NCBI RefSeq assembly: GCF_910589235.1
Contig: NC_060955.1
Span: 18,174,758-18,238,757, forward strand
Direction: 5' to 3'
Source: Vespa crabro
Taxonomy: Eukaryota; Arthropoda; Insecta; Hymenoptera; Vespidae
DNA: 64,000 nt
The notes under the pieces were generated by a model. It ran no database searches. It saw nothing but the letters and a program-made list of their open reading frames with translations, and was not told the DNA's origin. Below, one piece after another: positions 22,798-32,552 of this stretch (positions are counted from its first letter, which is position 1; each line of letters opens with the position of its first letter). Made by a program: the position numbers and the translations under genes.

Positions 22798-23046
22798 AGG
22801 GTCGCCATTCTCGTGCATAGCGTTCAATTTTTCTCTACGTTAGATATAACAAGAAAACGACAACACAGGACAACAAAAAACGAAATCTCGCTGACAGTTA
22901 GTCGAACGTCGGTCCAGTATTTTGACTAGAATTATCAACTCTATAGTGTAAAAGCAGTTACTGACTCTCGTTTAAAACTACTATTCTTTTCGATTCACAG
23001 GAGTAACGATTTCCCATTCTTTCCGTCTGTCCTACCCAGCATTTTT

Positions 23047-23049
<3 letters not shown>

Positions 23050-23076
<27 letters not shown>
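23050..23076 (+). repeat. Poly-T run ending in ACAG
   Basis: 27 T followed by ACAG. It resembles a 3' splice site, but the sequence after it is AT-rich and not coding-like. Confidence 0.95.
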
Positions 23077-23077
<1 letters not shown>

Positions 23078-23079
23078 CA

Positions 23080-23985
23080 GTTATACAATTTTTAACGTGA
23101 AATACGGTATCGTTGTAACGACAATCGTAAATCATAAAGATTGACAATCCTGTGTCTGTGCGCGACGATAGGATATTTATTCGTATTTAACTCCTTTGTG
23201 GCAAACAGAATACTATATCCGATATTACGAAACAAAATAATATATCCGATTTTAATATTATAACTGATAAGGCTAACTCTCTCTCTTTTATAAAATTATT
23301 CCTATTTTCACTATTGATATTATTATATAAAAAAATGGTTATAACACGTTGTACAATATGCATACACATATTCTACATGACGCTCAAAGATCACAATAAT
23401 TATATATATATATATATATAATTATGACTTTATAAATCGTATATGAGAAATCAATAAAAAGTTTACTGTGAAATAAGCTGAGAATGTATTTAACGAAACT
23501 CCAACTTTTCAACGATTTATGCAAAAGCGGAAAATACAGCACGTATTTCGTTTAAAAGTCCTTTTTTTTCTGACAGAAACTCATGAATATTCGCCGAGAA
23601 AAATTTGATATAGTCGCGTGGAGTTGTACGAAGTATTTATTATAGTCGTCTATTGGTTTTCAAAGTTTCCAGAAAATTAAATTAATCGATAGCAAAGGAA
23701 AGATATATGATTTATTTTTTTATTAGATACTTACATAATTATGGACATTAAAACGAATAAATTTCCTTTTTCTTATGAGACAAATATACTTCACTCAAAG
23801 AGTCAATTATTGGATAAAATTTAATCACAATAATTATCGTCCATATTTCATTATAGATACGATAAATTTTTATCAGCTTAATATCATGTAAATCAAAAAA
23901 TTATCTTTTGCAATCATTAATATTATACTCTCCTAACACACATCGATCGTTTTCTCCATTTTTATTCCTTTTTCACTTCTCCAGC
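23080..23985. other. AT-rich spacer
   Basis: Contains a (TA)n run at 23399-23420. No coding-like frame. Confidence 0.45.
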
Positions 23986-24021
23986 CAGTTTTTTTTTTCT
24001 TTTTTTTTTACGAGAATCACG

Positions 24022-24162
24022 ATGCAAAGTCCATCGGCTTGCCATGGCTCTGACGACGGATTGATCGATTCATCGATTGACGTTCGAATGAACGATTTGC
24101 CTGGCATATATGTCAAGAGCACTTTTTTAAGTTCCACGCGTAGCTACGAGCTAGCTAGCTGA
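24022..24162 (+). CDS. Small ATG frame (46 codons) in a coding-like island
   Basis: ATG at 24022 directly after a T-rich tract, to TGA 24160-24162. The peptide is mixed (starts MQSPSACHGSDDGLIDSSID). It is the first of three protein-like segments within 1.1 kb on the same strand. No family was recognised. Confidence 0.13.
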   Translation: MQSPSACHGSDDGLIDSSIDVRMNDLPGIYVKSTFLSSTRSYELAS

Positions 24163-24269
24163 GCTTTACGTTCTATTCCATTGGGGATCGGCCGACCTTA
24201 AATCAATCTATCTTGGCGCCACTGCAAAAACCTATTCGTTAACGAACTCATCCTTTTTTTCTTCTTTCA

Positions 24270-24271
24270 GG
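24270..24271 (+). promoter_or_regulatory. Candidate recursive splice site (CAG|GTGAGC)
   Basis: A pyrimidine tract, CAG and GTGAGC with nothing between them match the ratchet-point consensus (acceptor immediately followed by donor). An alternative donor 83 bp downstream matches the known exon-definition design of such sites. The basis is sequence only. Confidence 0.35.
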
Positions 24272-24353
24272 TGAGCGCACATCGTATAAGAGAGATCTTC
24301 CCGACACGCCTCAACGATCGTGATGTCAGTCGTCTTCAACCTTTGCCAGAATC
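24271..24353 (+). CDS. Candidate internal exon with strong splice sites at both ends
   Basis: Upstream is CCTTTTTTTCTTCTTTCAG ending at 24270, with a branch-like TTAAC about 30 bp before it. Downstream is a GTATGT donor at 24354. The 83-bp interval is open in the frame starting at its first base and reads a mixed peptide (VSAHRIREIFPTRLNDRDVS...). The interval itself begins GTGAGC, so the acceptor is fused to a good 5' splice site. It may therefore be a recursive splice site with its downstream defining donor, rather than a retained exon. No family was recognised. Confidence 0.3.
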
Positions 24354-24408
24354 GTATGTAATTCGATATTTTTTAATGAATGGAAGTCCATTTAAATGAG
24401 TATCTTGA

Positions 24409-24433
24409 TTTTTTTTTTTTTTTTTTTTTTTAG
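24409..24433 (+). repeat. Poly-T run
   Basis: 25 T followed by AG. Confidence 0.96.
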
Positions 24434-24630
24434 ATAGATTAGAACGAACGAATAAGGAAGAAATATGTAATTAAAATATTGGCTATCATACCGTATGTGT
24501 AAAATATTCGAACAATAAAATCTCGATAAGCGTATTAATAATTGTTACCGGATACAGAAGTCATATATATTTTATCATAAAAGCGAAACAAGATCGGACT
24601 TCGGATTCTTATCGTTAGTTTTCAGAATGA

Positions 24631-25083
24631 ATTCGCAACAAGTTTCTAATTAATTGGACACGATTCACGAGGAGTAAGCACGCTAAGAGTTTAGACGTCG
24701 TTATTATTACTTCGTTATCTACGCTATCGGCATTTGAAGAGGAAGATTATAGGTTAACCAACTTGGACGAAGCGAATCTCCGGGAACTAAATGATGTGAC
24801 TTTTAAAACTATAGACTCGTTGCATGGTGGATCGACGGACGATATAAATTCGTTTCTAAGCAATCTTGCCAGCAGGAGTAATAAGGATGCAGACGCTTTT
24901 TCAAAATAGAAGAAAGACGACTCTAAGGCTAGTTAATACCGAATTATATTTTATTACTGCGAAACGCGCGGCTCTTCGGTCTTCGAGTTTAATCTCCACG
25001 TACACGAGCTCAAGCGAGCGTTCATCTTGGACACAAATACGGAGAACCTCACGGAAATGCGTGGTTTCACGCTTCGCGGACTC
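24631..25083 (+). pseudogene. Protein-like frame with in-frame stops, unrecognised
   Basis: From 24631 one plus frame is open for 92 codons to TAG 24907-24909. About 60 of those codons (24730-24906) have a strong purine-first bias and an acidic, clearly protein-like composition (includes FEEEDYRLTNLDEANLRELN). The same frame continues past TAG 24907 and TAA 24931-24933 with a second protein-like stretch (includes LHVHELKRAFILDTNTENL) to TAG 25084-25086. There is no ATG at the start. The minus strand of 24900-25110 is also open for about 70 codons, so the strand is not certain. It may be a decayed gene, an old insertion, or an exon plus chance. I do not recognise the family. Confidence 0.22.
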
Positions 25084-25169
25084 TAGCCGTGCTGCTCCTT
25101 CGATGCAGGAAGTTCAACCGAGTTTCTGCACCGTCACGATCTTTTATTCTTTCTTTGCCGATCGTTAAG

Positions 25170-25717
25170 GTTCGCTCGCGCTTCTCTTTTGGATATATTT
25201 ATTTTTCTCATCTTTTAAAAGGAAGAGAACGCGCGAATTTAAAGTCGTACCGGTTTCTCGCTTAGACGCATCGATATCTTGGTTATATTCTTCCGTCTGA
25301 TTGAAATTTCTTACTCGTCGAGCGAGTCAAACAACTTCCCGTCTGGACGATCAAATCCGTCAAATGGACTCTTTTAAATCTCTTTATATTTATTTCACTT
25401 TTAAATAAGTTTTTACTTCTTTTTATTCGTTCTGTTTTTTTTCTTTTTCTTTTTTTCTTTTTTTTTTTTTCTTTTTTATTCCTCTTTATTATCGCTCATA
25501 AATTGTACGAGAATTCGTGGTACACGAGTAATCCAGAGTATATGCTATCGAAGAATCGTAGAATCTAGAATTTGGAGAAAAGGAAAACACGCAACACTTG
25601 GAGATATTCTGATTAATGGTAGGATAATATCTTGTAAACACTGTTGTATCCAGGCCATGTGTCTTTTGGCTCGATATGTAACGGAAATCGCTTTTATGTA
25701 CTTCTCGTATAGCAAAC

Positions 25718-25720
<3 letters not shown>
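25170..25720. other. Spacer with T-rich tract
   Basis: A T-rich stretch at 25430-25485; no supported gene. Confidence 0.45.
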
Positions 25721-25721
<1 letters not shown>

Positions 25722-25758
<37 letters not shown>

Positions 25759-25820
25759 CTCTCTCTCTCTCTTTCTTTCTCTCTCTCTCCCTCCTTCCCT
25801 CTCCCTCCCTCTCCATTTCT
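25722..25820 (+). repeat. (TC)n pyrimidine array
   Basis: TC repeats with TTTC blocks, then (CCCT)-type units. Confidence 0.97.
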
Positions 25821-26223
25821 TTTTCCATCGATTCGAGATCTTTTCATTTTTCTCTCTTTCTCATTTTCTCTCATCTTTCACCGATATCACCTTTTACCTC
25901 TTCTCTCTTCGACCTGTCACACCCGACGATGGTTTCTTTCAATACAACGCGCCGACGGGAAACCTTGCTCGTTTTTCCTGCTCTACTTGAGTTTCGTTCC
26001 ACTTCTGTCAGACAGTTACATAAAATGTCGTTCGATTCTACTCGATTTAGATGTTGCCACGCAATCTTTCGGCGTTTATTCGTATTCCTCTTTTAAAGTT
26101 TTTAATCGTGCTTAAATGTTCTCCCAGATTTTTCTACGTTTATGATGTCTTTATATGTTACATTTCTTTATCAAATACATCCTTGTTCATCTAAATCTGT
26201 TTTTCTAAAGTTATCATTTTCTG

Positions 26224-26251
26224 TTTTTTTTTTTTTTTTTTTTTTTTTTTT
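26224..26251 (+). repeat. Poly-T run
   Basis: 28 T. Confidence 0.96.
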
Positions 26252-27060
26252 ACGAAGAACGTTAAATTAATATGACACATTTATCATCTTTAAAATACTT
26301 CTTCTTGCGCTCAGGATAATCATTTTTTTGTAACTCGATAATTTTTGTGATTTGATCGTACGAAAAAATTATTGTCGCACAGATCATCGATTACGAAAAT
26401 GTTGGCACAATAAGACATATAAGATATTTCTTTCAAAATTTTATGATATCCCTTTTGTTAAAACTGGAATTTGAAGATTCTAATAGATCATTGTGACAAG
26501 GGTAATTTTGAAGTTGAAGGTACCGATAAATGAATTACAGTTTTCCAAGAGATACGGGAGTAGCCGTGAAACGAGCAATCATCGATCATCGAGAAAACAT
26601 CTTTCATTTTTTTCCCTTCCGAGATTTTCTTTGTGTTCTCGTGGTTCAAGGTCGCCCATAAGCCGCTCCTACATCAGGTAGGCGGGATATTCTTTCGCAG
26701 TATCTGTTCCTTGAACCGCAATGGGTATCGTCATATCTCAGGCGATATTTCAGATAAAGTAGTTACCTGTCTTTCGAATTATTTCGAGTTATTTCATTGA
26801 CGCTAACCGAGAATATTTTGTTTCTTTTTTTATTTTTTTTTGCTTATTCCAAATTTATTTGATAGATATTAATTTATTGTTATTTTATTTCTTACATATA
26901 TTTCAGCCATACAATATCATATAAATAATCTCTGTATGTTTGTGAATGAGAGACACTGCCATAAACGATGTTCTACTAGCAACTAATCGCGTTAGCCAAA
27001 ACAAGGACACATCGACCGCGTTGTATCTTTTAGGTCCAAGGATTGCAATAATGATAGAGA
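26252..27060. other. AT-rich spacer
   Basis: A 3' splice-site-like GATATTCTTTCGCAG ends at 26700 and is followed by an 18-codon frame (YLFLEPQWVSSYLRRYFR) to TAA 26755-26757. The evidence is too little to call an exon. Confidence 0.4.
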
Positions 27061-27062
27061 AG

Positions 27063-27066
<4 letters not shown>

Positions 27067-27119
<53 letters not shown>
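27067..27119 (+). repeat. (GA)n microsatellite
   Basis: Perfect GA repeat, about 50 bp; left arm of an inverted pair with the TC array at 27252. Confidence 0.98.
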
Positions 27120-27121
<2 letters not shown>

Positions 27122-27251
27122 CATCTCGCTGCGATACGTCAGAAGGAACACAACAATACATCTTTGTCGTTGATTAGATGCAGACGGGATGATAACCAAA
27201 GACATCGTCGGTAAACAGCCCAGAGAATCTTCTCCAGTCTCTGACGACCTG

Positions 27252-27320
27252 TCCTCTCTCTTTCTCTCTTTCCCTCTCTCCCTCTCTCTCTCTTTCTCTC
27301 TCTCTCTCTGTCTCTCTTTT
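27252..27320 (+). repeat. (TC)n microsatellite
   Basis: TC repeat with CCC and TTTC interruptions; right arm of the inverted pair. Confidence 0.96.
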
Positions 27321-27539
27321 ATTCTCCCTTACTTTGCAACAGACATACACCGTTCGTCCTTGTCTCCTCTTCTTCTTCCGTTCCACGATGGCTAGCACGA
27401 TGACATTGCTCTCTGGCCGCATCGGCGACACGTCGCAAATTTGCACCGTTCCGTGTGTACATCCTCTGACAATTGTGCAGTAGCAAATAACGTGGAAAAG
27501 AGAAAGAAAAAAAACAAGAGAGAGGGAGAAGTATGAATA

Positions 27540-28070
27540 GTTTGTAATACATTGTCTCCTTAAAACATTACGATATACGATATATTTGCATATTAATAGT
27601 ATCTCATATATATATATATATATATGTATGTATATATGGATATATATATGGATATTACTTTTATATTTATAGAATTATTTAATGACAGATCTGATTAAAT
27701 CGAAATGCATTAAATTTTTACGATCTCGTCACTAACAATATTTATAGAAAAACGTTTGATATTCGTTATTTTTTTTTTTTTTTTTTTTCGAAAGATATGA
27801 AATTTATAACAACATCATGAATCGCGTGAATCAGCGATTTATCAAGAAGATTTTATCCAAAAGCTATACGAGACTGCGTCTATCAGAGTGAATGAAAGGC
27901 AAAGTAGTGTAATTTGGTTGATTTAAATCTCCGTATAGAACGTCTTCTCTCCGATGCACTTCTTTCTTCCCGGAGGAAAATGACTCCGATATTTATCTTG
28001 GACGTAGACGGTTACGAGGTGTATGTATAGAAGGGAAAGAAGAGGCTCACATTGAGGGCAGAAAAGAGTA
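27540..28070. other. AT-rich spacer
   Basis: A (TA)n run at 27605-27655 and a T run at 27770-27788. No coding-like frame. Confidence 0.5.
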
Positions 28071-28112
28071 AGAAGAGAGAGAGAGAGGGAGAGAGAGAGA
28101 GAGAGGAGGGGA
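28071..28112 (+). repeat. (GA)n microsatellite
   Basis: GA repeat with a GGGA interruption. Confidence 0.95.
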
Positions 28113-28562
28113 AGAAAGACTTTTACGAAACGAGCTGTATCGTTTGGAGAAAAGCTATCGCTTTGGTGATGTTTATGTAACATTGTAGCTTTCTGGAAAA
28201 CGTAAAAGAGGCAGGTTAGTTTTGGGAAGCGTTATTTTATTAAAGTCTCGTGAATACTTTAAAAAGTGTTACCTTTTCAGGTTACGTATTAGATTTAGTT
28301 CAATATATATAAAAGTACATTAATCGTAGAAACAAAATATTGAAAAATAAAAAGTTTATTACTTTTTTTTCTTTCGTATAATCTGATTAACGTGACCAAT
28401 TAGTAAAAGTTAATAAACAGGGACAATAGTTTCTTCGAATTCGTTGAACGATACAACACAGAGGAGTACTAACGAGATACACTTTCCTGGCAGACGTTTC
28501 AAGAAGAAACTTTCTCTTGGTGTCATTCGCAGAAGGAAACTTTAACGAGATATCTATCCAGG

Positions 28563-28886
28563 ATGTTTCCCACTCGTGGAAAGCTTCGGCGAAGAGTTTA
28601 TCGTTCCTGGCTCGTTAAAATGCGCTCGCGCACGTGCGAGCAAACTCGGGCAGATTTATCGGGTAGAAACCGCGAGACAGGTGGCAATACTACGCTCGAA
28701 GCTGCGAACGGTTGTGATATTAGTATTGGTGGTCTAGTGGGTGGCCTCTTGTCGCGTGCCCTCCATTTTCGTGCCTTGGTCGTGTTCGTAACGACTCGAA
28801 AGTCGAAGAAACGCGTAGTCGACGTCACGCCTAAGATATACGATTCTCATTTGCCACGCTACAAGAAATTAAAAGTTGAAACTTAG
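28563..28886 (+). CDS. 107-codon ATG frame, basic, unrecognised
   Basis: ATG at 28563 to TAG 28884-28886 in a GC-richer block with no repeats. The peptide is strongly basic, with a hydrophobic Gly-rich middle (ISIGGLVGGLLSRALHFRAL) and a Lys-rich end. A weak acceptor-like CTATCCAG precedes the ATG. Part of the length comes from local GC. The antisense frame 28598-28828 is also open. It could be an untranslated exon. Confidence 0.15.
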   Translation: MFPTRGKLRRRVYRSWLVKMRSRTCEQTRADLSGRNRETGGNTTLEAANGCDISIGGLVGGLLSRALHFRALVVFVTTRKSKKRVVDVTPKIYDSHLPRYKKLKVET

Positions 28887-28905
28887 TTCAATAGAAAGAA
28901 AGAAA

Positions 28906-28906
28906 A

Positions 28907-28939
<33 letters not shown>
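28906..28939 (+). repeat. (GA)n microsatellite
   Basis: GA repeat immediately 3' of the preceding frame. Confidence 0.95.
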
Positions 28940-28959
28940 TCGAGAATATTCTAGGCGAA

Positions 28960-29880
28960 TCGATCGAACCGAACTAGCGAGTTTAATTTATTAGTCCCGC
29001 TAATGCCGAGAGAACGTTTCCAGTATGCATACCTACGGAGAGCAAGAGACTTTGTTGGAAAGTTGAATGGGGACTTAAGAATCATTTTTACAAAGCTGTT
29101 TATTTAACGACTTGGTTCCGCGAGCGAAATCGCTAATGACGTTGTGATTAATACTAATTGTTGCAAGATTAGAATCAGGAGTAAGAATTTAATGGTTTCG
29201 TTTGCGATTCCTTTATCCGCATTGTCTCAATGACCATTTAGACGTATTGAGAAGAATAATTAAATCTTATACTAATAGAAGATACGATATCATTATTACA
29301 AGAAAATTTACAAGTGATACGAAACATTTATCGTAGATATTAATTTGAAAAAAAGAGAAACGTTCGTTATTGAGATAGATATTGCATGAGAATTAACAAG
29401 AAAAATCTCTTCTTTTGCTAATATGTTACAAATAAATGAAAACATTTGATTATCATTTTCCCAGGTTCTCATGTTCTCAATGCACGATCACAACACAATG
29501 CTCGGTTGTGTAAATTCGATTGAGTTGCCGTGATAATGAACCGGAGACGCGTAACGAAGGAAAATGAAATGAAAATGAATTTCATAATTACACAGAAGAT
29601 GGTATCGGTATCGAGCGAGATACGCTCGTAATCGTGTGATTTACGTGAGCTGCGACGAGTCTCGATACTATCTTCAGCTTGTAAAAATGTCGGCTTGAAA
29701 ACGGGGGATCAAGTTTCATGGATCTCATAGAAACTACACGTTCATTTGGCGCTTTTTCCTTTTCTTTATTATCTTCGTTTTTTTTTTTTTTTATTTTTTA
29801 TTTTATTTTATTTATTTATTTTATTCATTTATGTTTTTCTTTTTTTTTATCGTGAACATTTCGTAAGCGACATCGTCGTT
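28960..29880. other. AT-rich spacer
   Basis: A T-rich block at 29757-29850; no coding-like frame. Confidence 0.5.
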
Positions 29881-29987
29881 GATGTCGTGCATTCAGCGTC
29901 GTAATAAAGAAAGAAAAGAGGTCGCGCAAATACTCAGTAATTACTAAGTCGATTTCGCGAGTTCTGCCACGGGAACATAACGAATTT

Positions 29988-30185
29988 ATGCTTCTCGAAG
30001 TCACGATGACCCATCAGCATGACGTAGAAAGAAAGAGAGATGCCGAGTCGTTCATTATTATAAATCGCAGAGTCGAGCTTTCCTACGTGTACCATCGTGA
30101 ATCATTCGAGTGGTTCGCTGTTAGTTTTGTCGGTGCGAAGACGGATGTCCTCAGTATCTTTCCTGGTGAAGGGATCGACCAATGA
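29988..30185 (+). CDS. Short clean ATG frame (65 codons) with codon bias, unrecognised
   Basis: ATG at 29988 to TGA 30183-30185, inside a 101-codon frame open from 29883. About six in ten codons start with a purine. The peptide is well mixed (includes HQHDVERKRDAESFI and ESFEWFAVSFVGAKTDVLSI), with no repeat. It has no signal peptide and no recognised domain. It is one of the better short coding candidates, but still a single unspliced short frame. Confidence 0.2.
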   Translation: MLLEVTMTHQHDVERKRDAESFIIINRRVELSYVYHRESFEWFAVSFVGAKTDVLSIFPGEGIDQ

Positions 30186-30189
30186 AACT

Positions 30190-31200
30190 GCTTAAAGAAC
30201 CGGCTTTCCCGAGACTTCTATTTGAATTAATTGCAAAGAAGTTATACAAGTTAACACCATGTTGTCTTTCTTTTATACATATTTTTATTTAATTTTTTAT
30301 AGTTGCAAAAAAACCTTGAAAAGTCAAGAGAAAAAATGTGAAAATAATATAAATAGTATACGTAAAGGTGTAGTACCACTTGTCAACCTTTTAGGAACTC
30401 AGTTTGCTCATTATTCTATAAACTCATTAAATCATCTAGCGCGTTCCTATTCCCTGACGCATCCATGTTGCTGAAACAACGATTTAATATTTCAGGTTGG
30501 AAAGATAGCAAAGTTCTAGTTAGAACGAGTTATTCGTTGCACGAATCTCGAGAGAAATTCCAAGTAGTTCGATGTATTGCATCGGTGACATGAGAAATCA
30601 GTAAAGCACTGGCTGTCTAATTACCGGTCTCCCACGTCAGGGAAACGAACGTTATAAATGTCTTTACGTCAAGATATTGAGACATAGTCCGATTTAATTC
30701 ACGCTTTATTAAAAGAACAAAAAATATAGTTGGTATTGTGATAAAAATGTCGAGATTTCATAATAATACTATTTTTACATCATTCGCTTCAATCGAGCTG
30801 TTTTATTGTAAAAACACGAACAAAGGCCTTTGTTCTTAAAGATATTCCTTATTAATGATAGAAAATTATTTCGGATATGTTATTAAAACTATAATCACGT
30901 AAAATTTTTTTAAATTTAACAAAGAAGATTGAATAAGGAGATCATGGGAAAAAGGAAGGCCAAGTTTCGTTAAACTCTTTATCTTTCTTCAGACTTCCGT
31001 TGGCGTAGTACTTCGATATTTTTAGTAAATTACTCATTAGTTAGGAAAGAGGACGAACTCAGGAGAAAAGAGAGATCTCGAAGAATACGAGTAAAGCCTC
31101 TTAAAAAGTATAGTTATATGTATGTATATGTATACAAGCAGCCTTGGTTCAGGGACTTTTAAAAAAACTCGTTCGCGACAGCTATATTTCGTGCGAACGG
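30190..31200. other. AT-rich spacer
   Basis: One 71-codon plus frame at 30259-30474, not distinctive. No arrays. Confidence 0.45.
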
Positions 31201-31203
31201 ATC

Positions 31204-31210
31204 CTTCTCT

Positions 31211-31241
<31 letters not shown>

Positions 31242-31248
31242 GCTCTCT
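31204..31248 (+). repeat. (TC)n microsatellite
   Basis: TC repeat followed by TTTCTTGGCCGCAG. Confidence 0.96.
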
Positions 31249-31263
31249 GTTTCTTGGCCGCAG

Positions 31264-31326
31264 ACTCTGGTGAATGGCGATGCCTTGGCGTCTCGATGAG
31301 AACGTTCGACCGTGACGGCGTTGTTG
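31264..31326 (+). CDS. Candidate 63-bp exon using a (TC)n tract as pyrimidine tract
   Basis: The TC array runs into GTTTCTTGGCCGCAG, ending at 31263, and a donor TTG|GTGAGA starts at 31327. One frame is open across (SGEWRCLGVSMRTFDRDGVV). The length is a multiple of three, so it could be skipped without changing frame. If the donor is not used, the frame runs on to TAG 31365-31367. The flanking DNA at 31260-31560 is GC-rich. No family was recognised. Confidence 0.17.
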
Positions 31327-31917
31327 GTGAGAAGATGGTCTTAGTCTCTTACAGTCGATACCAGTAGGGTACAGTAGTGTTAGTACTTATAAACTTTAGT
31401 TGGTGGGATTCTCCGGTGTGCTACAGAAGGGCGAGACTTGGCCAAACACGAGACATCCTACCGAGTAACTGGACGGGGACCTCGGTGCACCCGTCAAACC
31501 AGTTTTATCGGCTACTTCCTTCGGGATAAGAGAGGCAGGTAGAACGATACACTCGGCTTTTAACTATGGCGCCCACCTTGCTGGTTGTCTTATAAAGAAA
31601 CTCTCGATTTTATCATATTTTTCGTACTCCTTTCTCCTTGAATATTTATATTTTAAATAATACAAAATTGTTCAAACATTGACTAAGTCAATCTTTAAAT
31701 ATTCATAATTCATAAATTCTAAAACGATCGTGAATAATCTCATTCGTTTGAAAAATATCATCACGTCATTTATCGTTTATTCTACCAAACTAAACACTAG
31801 GAGATTATTTCAGAGAAAGATATATCTATAATACTTTCAAATTTACAAACACATTGACATTTTATGGGTATGATCTATACGTATTATGTTGTTTTATCGG
31901 GTAATATTACTGGTAAA

Positions 31918-31919
<2 letters not shown>

Positions 31920-31975
<56 letters not shown>
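31920..31975 (+). repeat. (TA)n microsatellite
   Basis: Perfect TA repeat, about 56 bp. Confidence 0.98.
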
Positions 31976-31978
<3 letters not shown>

Positions 31979-32081
31979 CTCGCTTAGTGACAGTTCTTTA
32001 TCAAGAATTGTAAGCAGCGTCATGAGTTTGATTTCTTAAAGGGAAAATACTTTATGTAAGCGTATAAACAACAAAGAGAAC

Positions 32082-32093
32082 GAGAGAGAGAGA

Positions 32094-32133
<40 letters not shown>
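32082..32133 (+). repeat. (GA)n microsatellite
   Basis: GA repeat with one GGGA interruption; left arm of an inverted pair with 32451-32539. Confidence 0.97.
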
Positions 32134-32137
<4 letters not shown>

Positions 32138-32214
32138 CAAAGAAAACAGCATTTCTTCTCCTCTTCGGACACATTTATTTCGACTCGTCGTCAAGCTCCG
32201 ATAATCGATGATTT

Positions 32215-32406
32215 ATGATCGAAGACCAAAATTATGGTAACTCGATAGAAAGTGCCGGAAGAAAGACGGTGCGAGTCAAATCGATGACGCTTGTTCGTCT
32301 GACGAAGACAAAACGGGGAAGGGTGGATTATCGATTGCATGCTCGATACGCAATACGCGACGTACGAACATCTTTGCGCGCCGTTTACACGTTGGTCCAA
32401 GTGTGA
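32215..32406 (+). CDS. Short clean ATG frame (63 codons) between inverted GA/TC arrays
   Basis: ATG at 32215 to TGA 32404-32406. About two thirds of codons start with a purine, and the peptide is basic and mixed (starts MIEDQNYGNSIESAGRKTVR). It exactly fills the gap between a GA array and an inverted TC array. The antisense strand is also open (32191-32541), largely thanks to the array. No domain was recognised. Confidence 0.17.
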   Translation: MIEDQNYGNSIESAGRKTVRVKSMTLVRLTKTKRGRVDYRLHARYAIRDVRTSLRAVYTLVQV

Positions 32407-32450
32407 ATATATCGATATCGTCGTCCGTGTGTCTGCATATTTGTCTTGAT

Positions 32451-32482
32451 CTTTCTCTCTCTCTCTCTCTTTCTCTCTCTCC

Positions 32483-32534
<52 letters not shown>

Positions 32535-32539
32535 CTCTC
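32451..32539 (+). repeat. (TC)n microsatellite
   Basis: TC repeat with TTTC blocks at its end. Confidence 0.97.
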
Positions 32540-32552
32540 ACCCTATCTTTCC

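Noticed and set aside
23046..23090. Poly-T plus ACAG as an exon acceptor
   Set aside because: The homopolymer makes the acceptor look good by itself; the sequence after it is AT-rich with no coding or donor support.
25657..26115. 152-codon plus-strand frame
   Set aside because: The first half is the TC array translated as Ser/Leu/Phe/Pro; the rest has no distinctive composition.
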